Shown: in pieces, positions 1-8,224 of the stretch
How the letters are laid out: each line of letters starts with the position of its first letter
How positions within the stretch are numbered: the stretch's first letter is position 1
NCBI RefSeq assembly: GCF_000622085.1
Contig: NZ_JHWL01000001.1
Location: forward strand, 124,001 to 188,000
Source of the DNA: Butyrivibrio proteoclasticus P6B7
GTDB lineage: Bacteria > Bacillota > Clostridia > Lachnospirales > Lachnospiraceae
Length of the DNA: 64,000 nucleotides
Direction: 5' to 3'
Notes under the pieces: generated by a model
What the model was told of the DNA's origin: nothing
The model's input: the letters and a program-made list of their open reading frames with translations, nothing else
Database searches by the model: none
Made by a program: the position numbers and the translations under genes

Positions 1-108
1 GTGGATATCTTCGATGGTAAGCCTATTGTCAGAACTGTTGATGGCTCCATCAGAATCGACAGATTCGATACAGATATTGAGATAAAGGTTGGAACGGTAC
101 TTAAGTAA
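1..108 (+). CDS. 3' end of an upstream gene, product unknown
   Basis: The first frame is open from the window edge and ends in TAA, giving the last 35 residues of a protein whose body lies outside the window. The tail is rich in Asp, Ile and Val and has no motif I recognise. The stop overlaps the next start in a TAATG junction, so this gene is translationally coupled to the glycosyltransferase behind it and is probably another member of the same glycan operon. That functional link is inference from position only. Confidence 0.6.
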   Translation: MDIFDGKPIVRTVDGSIRIDRFDTDIEIKVGTVLK

Positions 109-1223
109 TGAAAAAGATAGCATTTCATTTGAATTGCCTTTGCCAGGGCGGAGCGGAGAGAGTTGTATCAAACCTCGCCAATCAGTTTGCCCAGGAAGGC
201 TACAAAGTTTATATAGCAACAGAATGGTATGACAAGGACGAATTTGAGCTGGACGAAAGAGTAACAAGAGTCCATGTTGGTCTTCGCGAGGGCGACGAGA
301 AGAAGAACAGAATCACTAAGTTCTTTTTACGTGTTAAATACCTCAAGGAATTCGTTAAGGAATATCAGCCAGATGTTCTTATTCCTTTTGCCCACAGAGC
401 CAATTACAGAGCTCTTATGGCAGCAGGAAACACCAATGTTCCTGTAATTGTCTGCTGCAGAACAGACCCAACAGGCCATTACGATCACTTTTCTGACAAG
501 GTTCAGATCAAGTGGCTCTTCCCTAAGGCTTCTGGAGCTGTTTTCCAGACCACAGGTCAGAGAGAATTCTTTAAACCACACCTTCAGAATAACTCCACAG
601 TTATCCTGAATCCTATAAATCCTAAGTACTTTGGCGTAGAGCACCCAGAAGTTCCAGAAAAGAGCGTTGTGCACCACGCAAGACTTATCGACTTCAAGAA
701 CCAGCCAATGCTTTGCAGAGCCTTTGTAAGAGTTCATGAGAAGCACCCTGACTACGTTCTAAAGATTTACGGTCCTGATTCCCATGATGGAACCAAGGAA
801 ATCCTGGATAGCATCATTGAAGAGAACAATGCTCAGGACTACATCCTTCTTATGGGCGGTAGCGATGAGCTGGAAAAAGAGATCCCTAAGGGTGAGGTAT
901 ATGCCTTCACATCAGACTGGGAGGGCCTTCCAAACTCACTTCTTGAAGCTATGGCAATGGGAATGCCTATCGTGGCAACAGATTGTCCATGTGGCGGCCC
1001 AAGAACAGTTATGAGAAATGAAGAGAACGGACTTCTCATTCCTATTAAGGATGAGGACGCTGTAGTAGAAGGCCTTTGCAGACTTATTGAGGATAAAGAG
1101 CTGGCTAAACGCCTTGGCAAAGAGGCAGCCAGGATCGAAGAAATCGCCAACGGTAAGGCCATCTTTGAGCAGTGGCGTGACTATCTCGACAGAGTCATCG
1201 CCGGAGAATTCCCAAAGGGTTAA
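108..1223 (+). CDS. Glycosyltransferase family 4 (GT-B fold)
   Basis: Predicted cytoplasmic glycosyltransferase of 371 residues that would add a sugar from a nucleotide donor to a growing glycan. The N-terminus has the GT4 acceptor-side motif GGAERV (residues 14-19) after the first beta strand. The C-terminal donor domain has EGLPNSLLEAMAMG near residue 272, carrying the E-x7-E pair, then DCPCGGP near residue 292. The length is normal for the family. The start overlaps the previous stop (TAATG). It is a paralogue of the GT4 at 22457, sharing the CPCGGP and NGLL-IPIKDEDA stretches, so the two may act on related glycans. Donor and linkage cannot be read from sequence. Confidence 0.9.
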   Translation: MKKIAFHLNCLCQGGAERVVSNLANQFAQEGYKVYIATEWYDKDEFELDERVTRVHVGLREGDEKKNRITKFFLRVKYLKEFVKEYQPDVLIPFAHRANYRALMAAGNTNVPVIVCCRTDPTGHYDHFSDKVQIKWLFPKASGAVFQTTGQREFFKPHLQNNSTVILNPINPKYFGVEHPEVPEKSVVHHARLIDFKNQPMLCRAFVRVHEKHPDYVLKIYGPDSHDGTKEILDSIIEENNAQDYILLMGGSDELEKEIPKGEVYAFTSDWEGLPNSLLEAMAMGMPIVATDCPCGGPRTVMRNEENGLLIPIKDEDAVVEGLCRLIEDKELAKRLGKEAARIEEIANGKAIFEQWRDYLDRVIAGEFPKG

Positions 1224-1256
1224 TTAAATTACGGTAGTTATTTTAAGGAGTTAGAT

Positions 1257-2015
1257 ATGTTTTCATACGAAGATTACAGAGAAATAATCAGAGCAATTAA
1301 GGATACAGGTCTTTATGCTACATATGAAGAGGCTAAGGAGAGAGACGAGTTCATCATCATGAGACATGATGTTGAGTACTCTGTAGAAAGAGCTTATGCC
1401 CTTTCCAAGGTTGAGGAAAGCGAAGATTTCAGATCCACCTTCTTTTTCCAGTGGACTAACAACTCTTATAACATCCTTTCCCGTAAGAACAGAGACATCC
1501 TTACAGACATGCATGAGAGAGGCCAGCACATCGGTCTTCACTTTGCTCTTAACGGCATGACAGACATGAAGCTTGTAAGACAGAGAATCAAGCAGGAAAT
1601 GGATATGCTCAGCGATATGCTTGGCTTTGAGGTTAATTCCTTCTCAGTTCATAGACCATCTCCAGACATCCTTGCAGAGAACATCAAGATTCCTGGCATC
1701 ATCAATGCTTATCAGGACGACTTCTTCTCCTTTGACCCTAAGGCTACACCAGAGTCCAAGCTTGAAGTTAAGTACATGTCAGATGCTAACCACATCTGGA
1801 GATATGGCTATCCTGATGCTGAGACAATCAAGGCTCACAAGAAGATTCAGATCCTTACACATCCATTTGCCTGGACTAAGAAGGGTTATGACAACCTTGA
1901 GAACTACAAGACTCTCATCAATGAGAAGTATGTAGAGCTTCTTGATTCCATCGACAACGAATGTAAGGACTTCGGACCACTTCGCGACAACTTTGAGAAG
2001 TTACCTTTGGAGTAA
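1257..2015 (+). CDS. NodB-like polysaccharide deacetylase-family protein
   Basis: A 252-residue protein that resembles the polysaccharide deacetylase (carbohydrate esterase 4-like) fold. The metal-site motif reads RHDVE at residues 36-40, matching the R-H-D-V-[DE] form seen in the divergent deacetylases of glycan loci. Further His candidates are in GLHFAL (near residue 95) and SVHRPSP (near residue 130). No signal peptide or membrane segment is visible, so it would act on a cytoplasmic glycan precursor. A TTAAGGAG ribosome site lies 7 bases before the ATG. It sits between a GT4 and an AsnB, 6 bases from the latter, so all three look co-transcribed. Activity is inferred from the fold and the key residues only. 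Confidence 0.75.
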   Translation: MFSYEDYREIIRAIKDTGLYATYEEAKERDEFIIMRHDVEYSVERAYALSKVEESEDFRSTFFFQWTNNSYNILSRKNRDILTDMHERGQHIGLHFALNGMTDMKLVRQRIKQEMDMLSDMLGFEVNSFSVHRPSPDILAENIKIPGIINAYQDDFFSFDPKATPESKLEVKYMSDANHIWRYGYPDAETIKAHKKIQILTHPFAWTKKGYDNLENYKTLINEKYVELLDSIDNECKDFGPLRDNFEKLPLE

Positions 2016-2021
2016 AAAACT

Positions 2022-3956
2022 ATGTGTGGTATCTGCGGATATATTTCAAAAAAGAGAATAACAGAAGAACAGCTCCGCGAAATGAATGATACCATGTTTC
2101 ATCGCGGTCCAAATGACAGCGGTGTCGAGATTTTTGAGAGTAAAAATGACTATGCTATCGGTTTTGCCCAGAGGAGATTGTCTATTCAGGACCTTTCTCC
2201 CCTTGGTCATCAACCAATGCATTCAAATGATGGAAGAATTTCCATTGTTTTTAACGGTGAGATTTACAATTTCCTTGATCTTAAGAAGGAATTATCCGAT
2301 TATTCATATAAATCAAATTGTGACACAGAAGTCATAATTGCTGCCTACCTTAAATGGGGAATTGACATGGTTGATCACATCCATGGGATGTTCGCCATAG
2401 CTCTTTTAGACAGAGAGGATGACAGCGTATATCTTATCAGGGACAGAATTGGTAAGAAGCCTTTGTTCTACTGGCTTGACGGAGAGAACATCGTCTTCGC
2501 TTCAGAGCTTAAGCCAATCTTCAAGTGCCCTGGATTCAACCCTACAATCAACAGAACAATTATTTCCAGATACCTGTATCAGCAGTACATTTCTGCTCCT
2601 GATACGGTTTTTGAGAATGTCTATAAGCTTGAGGCTGGCATGATCCTTAAGTTCAACAAGGGCCAGATATCAAAGCGCAAGTACTGGGATGTTAAAGAGG
2701 TCTACAAGAGACTTAGTGCAGACCCTGTCACCGACTATCAGGAGGCCAAGGCCCATCTTAAGGGCCTGTTAAAAGAGTCAGTGGCTGACAGAATGATCGC
2801 TGACGTGCCCCTGGGAGCCTTCCTTTCCGGCGGATATGATTCATCCCTTATTACAGCCATTGCCCAGGAATTGTCTGATAAGCCTGTTAAGACCTTCTGT
2901 ATTGGCTTTGACGTAAAGGGCTACAACGAGGCTGAGTATGCCAAGGAGATAGCAAAGCACCTTGGCTGTGACCATACAGAATACTATATCTCAGAAAAAG
3001 AGATGGCTGATCTTGTGGACAGTATTCCACAGTACTATGACGAGCCTTTTGCAGATGACTCCCAGATTCCATCAATGCTGGTGTCTGCCGTGGCCAAGAA
3101 GGACGTGACAGTAGCTCTTTCCGGTGATGGCGGAGATGAGTTCTTCTGCGGATACAACGTATACGACAAGGTTATGTCTGCCAGAAAGCTTGAGGCCCTG
3201 GGTGGTCTTGCCTATGGCTTTGGCCAGATCCCTGTTCCAGGAGGCAGGTTCCTTGATAAGTACCCTGTAAAGGTAAGAGCCATCGCCCTTAACAGGAATC
3301 AGGATACCAAGACCCAGCTGGCTTCTCCCACCTATGTGGATGCAGCCTACGGCTTAGTGTATGGAGAACAGGGTAAAAGAGCTTACATAAACAGTGAATT
3401 CAGCAATAGAGCCTGGGAACACACTGACAAAAGCGTCAGATACCATGTAGAGAAATCCATGGACATCAGCGATTACCAGATAAGGCGCATGATCCTTGAT
3501 ATGGACACCTACCTTCCTGAGGATATCTTAGTTAAGATGGACAGAGCTTCCATGAAGTATTCCCTTGAGAACAGATGCCCTATCATGGACACAAGAGTCA
3601 TGGAATATTCCTTCAGACTTCCACATAGCTTTAAGTATCACGATGGTGATAAGAAGCATATCCTTAAGGACATAGTCTACGACTATATTCCAAGAGAAAT
3701 GCTCGAAAGACCTAAGACTGGCTTTGCTGCTCCTGTGGATAAGTGGCTTCGCGGAGCCCTTAAGGACCAACTCCTTCAGTACAGTGACAGCTCTTTTATC
3801 AGGAATCAGGGACTGTTCGATGAGACATTTGTTAAGAACTTCATAGGAAACTATCTGGCACAGGAAGACTTAGGAAAAGGATCTGGCAGCAACCTTAGTA
3901 AACTGGTATGGCCATTCTTTGTATTCCAGAAATGGTATGATTTTTATTTGAAATAA
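2022..3956 (+). CDS. asnB: Glutamine-hydrolysing asparagine synthase family protein (AsnB)
   Basis: A 644-residue two-domain amidotransferase. Residues 1 to about 200 are the class II glutaminase domain, with nucleophile Cys2 exposed after Met removal (MCGICGY). The synthetase domain has the PP-loop SGGYDSS near residue 268, which binds ATP, and the later LSGDGGDE motif near residue 366. Classic AsnB makes asparagine. In polysaccharide loci, homologues such as WbpS amidate the carboxyl of a uronic acid sugar, and the position here, after a GT4 and a deacetylase, favours that role. A second AsnB lies at 25748. Start: ATG 6 bases after the previous stop, preceded by GGAG inside the upstream gene. 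Confidence 0.9.
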   Translation: MCGICGYISKKRITEEQLREMNDTMFHRGPNDSGVEIFESKNDYAIGFAQRRLSIQDLSPLGHQPMHSNDGRISIVFNGEIYNFLDLKKELSDYSYKSNCDTEVIIAAYLKWGIDMVDHIHGMFAIALLDREDDSVYLIRDRIGKKPLFYWLDGENIVFASELKPIFKCPGFNPTINRTIISRYLYQQYISAPDTVFENVYKLEAGMILKFNKGQISKRKYWDVKEVYKRLSADPVTDYQEAKAHLKGLLKESVADRMIADVPLGAFLSGGYDSSLITAIAQELSDKPVKTFCIGFDVKGYNEAEYAKEIAKHLGCDHTEYYISEKEMADLVDSIPQYYDEPFADDSQIPSMLVSAVAKKDVTVALSGDGGDEFFCGYNVYDKVMSARKLEALGGLAYGFGQIPVPGGRFLDKYPVKVRAIALNRNQDTKTQLASPTYVDAAYGLVYGEQGKRAYINSEFSNRAWEHTDKSVRYHVEKSMDISDYQIRRMILDMDTYLPEDILVKMDRASMKYSLENRCPIMDTRVMEYSFRLPHSFKYHDGDKKHILKDIVYDYIPREMLERPKTGFAAPVDKWLRGALKDQLLQYSDSSFIRNQGLFDETFVKNFIGNYLAQEDLGKGSGSNLSKLVWPFFVFQKWYDFYLK

Positions 3957-4032
3957 GAGCTTTTTCTTGAAATAGAATGGATGGCTATAAAAAACTAAAT
4001 AATTTTGCCGATATAAAAGATAGCAATGGAAA

Positions 4033-4085
4033 TGCGTGTCTTTTCAATGGATTGAGAATATCCACTGGAAAGACGCGTTTTTTGT
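4033..4085 (+). terminator. Imperfect hairpin with T-run after asnB
   Basis: Arms beginning GCGTGTCTTTTC and ending GGAAAGACGC pair with a few bulges around an AT-rich loop and run into TTTTTTG. It follows the first glycan operon and ends about 10 bases before the ribosome site of the next gene, so it could terminate fully or act as a partial, attenuator-like stop. Confidence 0.6.
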
Positions 4086-4107
4086 TCTTGAATTTGGAGG
4101 CTTGCTT

Positions 4108-4575
4108 ATGGATATTATGGCTATGGAGCATCTCTATTTGGTGAATAATACCAGTTCTTCTGGAACTTTGAGCCGCGTAGAAAATACTTCTGAAACAAAG
4201 GGGAGCTTTGCCAAGATTCTTCAGGCAGAAAACGAGAAGACATGCCCCTATAACTTCCTGGCTCGTAATGGTCTGATTGAGTATAACGGCGTTGTCTTTA
4301 ACTGTGATTACAAGCAGAACGCCATAACCCTTGGAGATATGTCTGATAAAAGAAATGTCCTAAAGATTTACCTTCCAAGTGGAGGAAGCCTTCATGTAAA
4401 TGTAAATAACATCGATCAGTTAGCCAAGGCAGCAGGCATGTTTACACCTGAAGATCTTAACGCAATCATGCGTGCCATCCACGAATACAACCACTGTACG
4501 CGAAAGCGTTACGAAATAGAGGAAGAGAAAACCGAAACCGCTGAAGAACTTGCTACAGGAGTAAAAGAGCTCTGA
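4108..4575 (+). CDS. Hypothetical protein, 155 residues
   Basis: I do not recognise this family. The start is set by GGAGG at 4096-4100, seven bases before the ATG; an in-frame upstream extension to 4036 runs through the terminator hairpin and has no ribosome site. The protein is soluble, with no signal peptide or membrane segment. It has a Thr/Ser-rich N-terminus, a central part likely rich in beta strands, and an acidic Glu-rich tail from about residue 130. It stands between two terminators, so it may be expressed by read-through from the glycan operon or from a weak promoter I could not place. The stop codon lies inside the first arm of the downstream terminator. Confidence 0.7.
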   Translation: MDIMAMEHLYLVNNTSSSGTLSRVENTSETKGSFAKILQAENEKTCPYNFLARNGLIEYNGVVFNCDYKQNAITLGDMSDKRNVLKIYLPSGGSLHVNVNNIDQLAKAAGMFTPEDLNAIMRAIHEYNHCTRKRYEIEEEKTETAEELATGVKEL

Positions 4576-4598
4576 GAAATCAGAGCTCTTAATTTTTT
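4565..4598 (+). terminator. Rho-independent terminator, 11 bp perfect stem, GAAA loop
   Basis: Arms AAGAGCTCTGA and TCAGAGCTCTT enclose a GAAA tetraloop and are followed by AATTTTTT. The TGA stop of the preceding gene is within the first arm. The arm also contains one copy of the over-represented 9-mer AAAAGAGCT. Confidence 0.9.
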
Positions 4599-4669
4599 GC
4601 GAAAAAATATGTGTAAATGCCCACAAATACTGTGATAAAATGTTTTCATACACACTTGGTAGGAAATGC

Positions 4670-4698
4670 TTGCAATTGAAATATTACCATTGTATAAT
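4670..4698 (+). promoter_or_regulatory. SigA-type promoter of the amino-acid ABC operon
   Basis: TTGCAA and a perfect TATAAT are separated by exactly 17 bases, about 85 bases before the permease start. No other good match lies in this gap. Confidence 0.7.
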
Positions 4699-4712
4699 TG
4701 TGGTTGATTAAA

Positions 4713-4734
4713 TTGCACACAATAAATCGTGCAA
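4713..4734. promoter_or_regulatory. Inverted repeat TTGCAC-N10-GTGCAA, possible operator
   Basis: A perfect 6+6 inverted repeat begins about 8 bases after the expected transcription start of the amino-acid transporter operon. The position suits a repressor site. The regulator is unknown and no copy was noticed elsewhere in the window. Confidence 0.4.
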
Positions 4735-4782
4735 GACATTAAAACTAATAATACTTAATGAAATTGATTATAGGATAGATAT

Positions 4783-5457
4783 ATGTTTAACTCAGACACT
4801 TTAGAGCTCCTTGTTAGCTCTTTTCCCAAAATATTAGAGTTCGGCCTTAAGGTCACATTACCACTGGCAGCGATAGCGTTTATATTATCAACGGTGATCG
4901 CAGTAATAGTGGCTATGATCCAGTATGCCAATGTGCCAGTGCTTAGGCAGATAAGTAGGTTTTATATCTGGATCATCAGAGGAACACCACTTCTTGTTCA
5001 GCTTATGGTGGCGTTCTATGGACTTCCACTTATTGGAATCAGGGCTAACCCATTTGTTATGGCGGTTATCGTGTTCTCTTTTAACGAGGGTGCATACAGC
5101 TCAGAGACTATGAGAGCAGCAATGGAGGCAGTTCCAGCAGGACAGCTGGAGGCAGGCTACTGTTCAGGACTTAATTACCTGCAGATCATGTGGCACATCA
5201 TTTTGCCGCAGGCCTTTAGAACAGCCTTCCCATCACTGTTTAACGCGCTTATCAGTATGGTGAAGGATACATCCCTTGCATCCAGTATCACTGTTGTGGA
5301 GATGTTTACAAGAACCAAGCAGATCGCAGGCCAGTCCTACAACTACTTCCCGCTGTATATCGAAGTGGCCCTTGTATACCTGATCTTCTGCACAGTTCTT
5401 ACCTACCTTCAGAAGAAGGGCGAGAAGATTCTTGGAACATATGGCGTTCGAAAGTAA
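4783..5457 (+). CDS. Polar amino-acid ABC transporter permease
   Basis: A 224-residue inner-membrane permease of the His/Glu/Gln/Arg/cystine family. It has about five hydrophobic segments and the family signature RGTPLLVQL near residue 67. The EAA loop that contacts the ATPase (EAGYCSGLNYLQIMWHIILPQA) is near residue 125. One such subunit usually forms a homodimer with two ATPase subunits. It is the first gene of a permease-ATPase-binding protein operon, 31 bases before the ATPase gene, behind the promoter at 4670. Substrate is uncertain: cystine, glutamine and arginine systems all look like this. Confidence 0.92.
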   Translation: MFNSDTLELLVSSFPKILEFGLKVTLPLAAIAFILSTVIAVIVAMIQYANVPVLRQISRFYIWIIRGTPLLVQLMVAFYGLPLIGIRANPFVMAVIVFSFNEGAYSSETMRAAMEAVPAGQLEAGYCSGLNYLQIMWHIILPQAFRTAFPSLFNALISMVKDTSLASSITVVEMFTRTKQIAGQSYNYFPLYIEVALVYLIFCTVLTYLQKKGEKILGTYGVRK

Positions 5458-5488
5458 ACACAGACTAGTACATATTTAGAAGGTTTAT

Positions 5489-6229
5489 ATGGCAATATTA
5501 GAGATAAAAAATCTTACAAAGTCCTTTGGAGACAATGAGATCCTAAAGGGCATAGATTTACAAGTTAATAAAGGTGATGTGGTTTCAATCCTTGGTCCAT
5601 CAGGCTCAGGGAAGACCACACTTCTTAGATGCATCAATTTCCTGGAAAAGCCTGATAGCGGAATCCTATCCTTTGACGGAATAGATCACGACTTGTCACA
5701 GATAACCAAGAATGACATTGCAGCCATCAGGAAGAAGACTGGATTTGTATTCCAGAGCTACAACCTTTTTGCCAACAAGACAGTTCTTGAGAACGTGACA
5801 TTAGGCCTTACCAGTGCCAGAAAGGTTCCTAAGAAAGAAGCCATCGAAAAGGCAATGGATGTCCTTAAAAAGGTTGGAATGGATGAGAAGGCAAACCAGT
5901 ATCCAAGCCAGTTATCCGGCGGACAGCAGCAGAGAGTTGGTATAGCAAGAGCTCTCGCTACAGATCCCGAGATCATCTACTTTGACGAGCCTACTTCAGC
6001 TCTGGACCCTCAGCTTACAGCAGAAGTACTGGAGGTTATGAGGACATTGGTGGATGACGGAATGACTATGATAGTCGTTACCCATGAGATGAGCTTTGCA
6101 AAAGAGGTATCTTCCCACGCAGTATTTATGGCAGATGGCGTTATTGTGGAAGAGGGCTTTGGAAAAGAGTTCTTTGAAAATCCTAAGCAGGCACGAACCA
6201 GAGAGTTCCTTAGGCTGGCAACAAATTAA
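5489..6229 (+). CDS. Polar amino-acid ABC transporter ATP-binding protein
   Basis: A 246-residue ATPase of the HisP/GlnQ class that powers uptake by the neighbouring permease. Walker A is GPSGSGKTT (residues 34-42), the signature is LSGGQQQRVGIARAL near residue 137, and Walker B with the catalytic Glu is in IIYFDEPTSALDP near residue 157. The switch His is in VVTHEM near residue 194. The length is standard. The gap to the binding-protein gene is 88 bases without a terminator, so all three genes are likely one transcript. Confidence 0.95.
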   Translation: MAILEIKNLTKSFGDNEILKGIDLQVNKGDVVSILGPSGSGKTTLLRCINFLEKPDSGILSFDGIDHDLSQITKNDIAAIRKKTGFVFQSYNLFANKTVLENVTLGLTSARKVPKKEAIEKAMDVLKKVGMDEKANQYPSQLSGGQQQRVGIARALATDPEIIYFDEPTSALDPQLTAEVLEVMRTLVDDGMTMIVVTHEMSFAKEVSSHAVFMADGVIVEEGFGKEFFENPKQARTREFLRLATN

Positions 6230-6317
6230 AAAGATTTTTGATGATAACTGCACCAGCAGATCATTTCAAGAATATGTAACTGGACACTTAAGTTTTGTTT
6301 AAAGAAGGAGTTAGATT

Positions 6318-7127
6318 ATGAAGAAAAAGATATTCGCTATGATGCTTGCAGCATCTATGACAGTAGCTCTTATAGGCTGCGGAAGTTCACCAAAGTCAGC
6401 TGCAGATTCTCAGGACCACCTTGCAAGAATCAAGGCAGCAGGCAAGATCACAATAGCAACAGAAGGTGTTTGGGCACCATTTACTTACCACGATGAGGCT
6501 ACAGATGAGCTTATTGGCTTTGATGTAGAAGTGGCAGCAGCTATTGCTGAGAAGCTTGGTGTAGAGCCAGAGTTTAAAGAGGTTGCTTTCGACGGCGGTC
6601 TTACAGGCGTATCAACAGGAACCTTCGATATGATGGCTAACGGCGTAGATGTAACAGAAGAAAGATCTAAGACCTACGATTTCACTGCACCTTATGCTTA
6701 TGACCACGCAGTAGTTGTAACTCTTGCATCAAACGATACAATCACTTCCTTTGAGAATCTTAATGGCCTTAAGACAGCTAACTCAGCAGGTTCAACCTAC
6801 GAGGCAATGGGCCGTGAGTACGGAGCAGAGGTTATGAACGTTGATACTCTTGGCGAGACAATGACCCTTGTAAGCAACGGAACTGTTGATGCTACAATCA
6901 ATGCTAACACATCTGTTCAGGACTACATTAAGACAACAGGTACTACAGATCTTAAGGTAGCAGCAGTAGACAGCGACGTAACATTGTACGGAATTCCTCT
7001 TGCAAAGGGCTCAGATAACGATACACTTCGCGAAGCTATCGACAAGGCTATTGAAGAGCTCAGAGCAGATGGCACTCTTGCTGAGATTTCCATCAAGTAC
7101 TTTGGCGTAGACATTACAGCAGAGTAA
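6318..7127 (+). CDS. Polar amino-acid ABC transporter substrate-binding lipoprotein
   Basis: A 269-residue solute-binding protein of family 3. The N-terminus is a lipoprotein signal (MKKKIFAMMLAAS, then lipobox ALIGC with the lipidated Cys at 21), so the protein is anchored outside the membrane. The mature part opens with the family strand KITIATEGVWAPFTYHD and GFDVEVAAAIAEKLG, typical of amino-acid binders. AAGGAG precedes the ATG by 8 bases. It is the last gene of the operon, ahead of the repeat fragment at 7137 and the terminator at 7192. Confidence 0.93.
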   Translation: MKKKIFAMMLAASMTVALIGCGSSPKSAADSQDHLARIKAAGKITIATEGVWAPFTYHDEATDELIGFDVEVAAAIAEKLGVEPEFKEVAFDGGLTGVSTGTFDMMANGVDVTEERSKTYDFTAPYAYDHAVVVTLASNDTITSFENLNGLKTANSAGSTYEAMGREYGAEVMNVDTLGETMTLVSNGTVDATINANTSVQDYIKTTGTTDLKVAAVDSDVTLYGIPLAKGSDNDTLREAIDKAIEELRADGTLAEISIKYFGVDITAE

Positions 7128-7136
7128 GTTTAACGG

Positions 7137-7163
7137 GAGTCAATTAGAACCGTCCACACTGAC
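7137..7163 (+). repeat. Fragment of the AGAACCGTCC repeat family
   Basis: AGTCAATTAGAACCGTCC followed by ACACTGACTTAT matches the right arm of the palindrome at 21571 and, after a gap of about 12 bases, the unique sequence that follows that palindrome (CACTGACTTAT). It is therefore a half-element with an internal deletion, sitting just after an operon end. Confidence 0.6.
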
Positions 7164-7191
7164 TTATAAAAAATATGCATCTTACCATACT

Positions 7192-7226
7192 AAAAGTGCA
7201 ACTCACCGCAGAGTTGCACTTTTTTT
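7192..7226 (+). terminator. Rho-independent terminator of the amino-acid ABC operon
   Basis: AAAAGTGCAACTC and GAGTTGCACTTTT form a 13 bp stem with loop ACCGCA, ending in a run of seven T. A near-ideal intrinsic terminator. Confidence 0.92.
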
Positions 7227-7303
7227 GCTTTAAATGGTTTAACATCGTTTTCAGATACAAAAAAGACCACGGAAAAAACAAGAGATAAGAAAAGAGGTTA
7301 ACG

Positions 7304-8224
7304 ATGAAAAAGGCAATTGAAGTTAGGAACCTTAAAAAGCAATATGGCGAAACAAAGGCAGTAAAAGATATTTCTTTTGATGTTGAACAGGGGCAGCTCT
7401 TTGCATTCCTTGGTGAGAACGGAGCTGGTAAATCTACAACAATCAACATGCTAAGTACAATCCTTCCAAAGACTTCCGGAAATGCCAGAATCATGGGATA
7501 TGAGCTTGGAAAAGAGGATGACAGCATCAGAAAGAGCATAGGAATCGTCTTTCAGAATTCAGTGCTGGATGGGAATCTATCGGTAAAGCAGAATCTTTTA
7601 ACAAGAGGTGCTTACTACGGATATAGCCAGAAAGAAATAATGGAGAGCTTAAACAGCTTCTGGGAGGAATTCAATTTAGAGGAAATCTGGAATAAGAAGT
7701 ATGACAAGCTTTCTGGTGGTCAGAGAAGGCGAGTAGATATTTCACGAGCTTTGATCCATAAGCCAGATATTCTTTTCCTGGATGAGCCCACCACGGGCCT
7801 TGATCCAATGTCCCGCAAGATGGTATGGGACTACATCAATCACCTCAGGAAAAAGGACAACCTGACAATTTTCCTCACCACCCATTACATGGAGGAGACG
7901 GCAGAGGCTGACAACGTGGTGATCATGGATAAGGGAAGCATAATAGCAGAAGGAACTCCTGCTGAATTAAAGAGCAGATACACAGGCAAGAAGCTGATCT
8001 GGTATACGAGGGAATGCGAAGAAAACACAAGGATCATAGAAAACTTAACTTCTCCAAGATTTAGTTACGAGGCAGATCATTACAACATATTGATGGATGA
8101 GGGAATCATGGAGTTTGTCTGGAAATATAGAGATTTTATCAAAGATTTCGAAGTAATAAAGGGCACAATGGATGATGTCTTTTTAACACTTACAGGAAAG
8201 GAAATGGTGGAGTGCAATGGCTAA
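7304..8224 (+). CDS. ABC-2 type exporter ATP-binding protein
   Basis: A 306-residue ATPase of the DrrA/CcmA-like group that drives export by the next gene's permease. Walker A is GENGAGKST (residues 43-51), the signature is LSGGQRRRVDISRAL near residue 140, and Walker B is in ILFLDEPTTGLDP near residue 160; the His switch is in TTHYMEE. The C-terminal 80 residues after the nucleotide domain are the usual variable tail. It overlaps the permease by 8 bases. The operon ends in a LytTR regulator and a DUF3021 protein, which suggests a self-regulated drug, lantibiotic or lipid exporter. Substrate unknown. Confidence 0.93.
   Translation: MKKAIEVRNLKKQYGETKAVKDISFDVEQGQLFAFLGENGAGKSTTINMLSTILPKTSGNARIMGYELGKEDDSIRKSIGIVFQNSVLDGNLSVKQNLLTRGAYYGYSQKEIMESLNSFWEEFNLEEIWNKKYDKLSGGQRRRVDISRALIHKPDILFLDEPTTGLDPMSRKMVWDYINHLRKKDNLTIFLTTHYMEETAEADNVVIMDKGSIIAEGTPAELKSRYTGKKLIWYTRECEENTRIIENLTSPRFSYEADHYNILMDEGIMEFVWKYRDFIKDFEVIKGTMDDVFLTLTGKEMVECNG

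Noticed and set aside
4036..4107. Longer N-terminus of the hypothetical protein at 4108
   Set aside because: The extension is the terminator hairpin and T-run of the previous operon and has no ribosome site.
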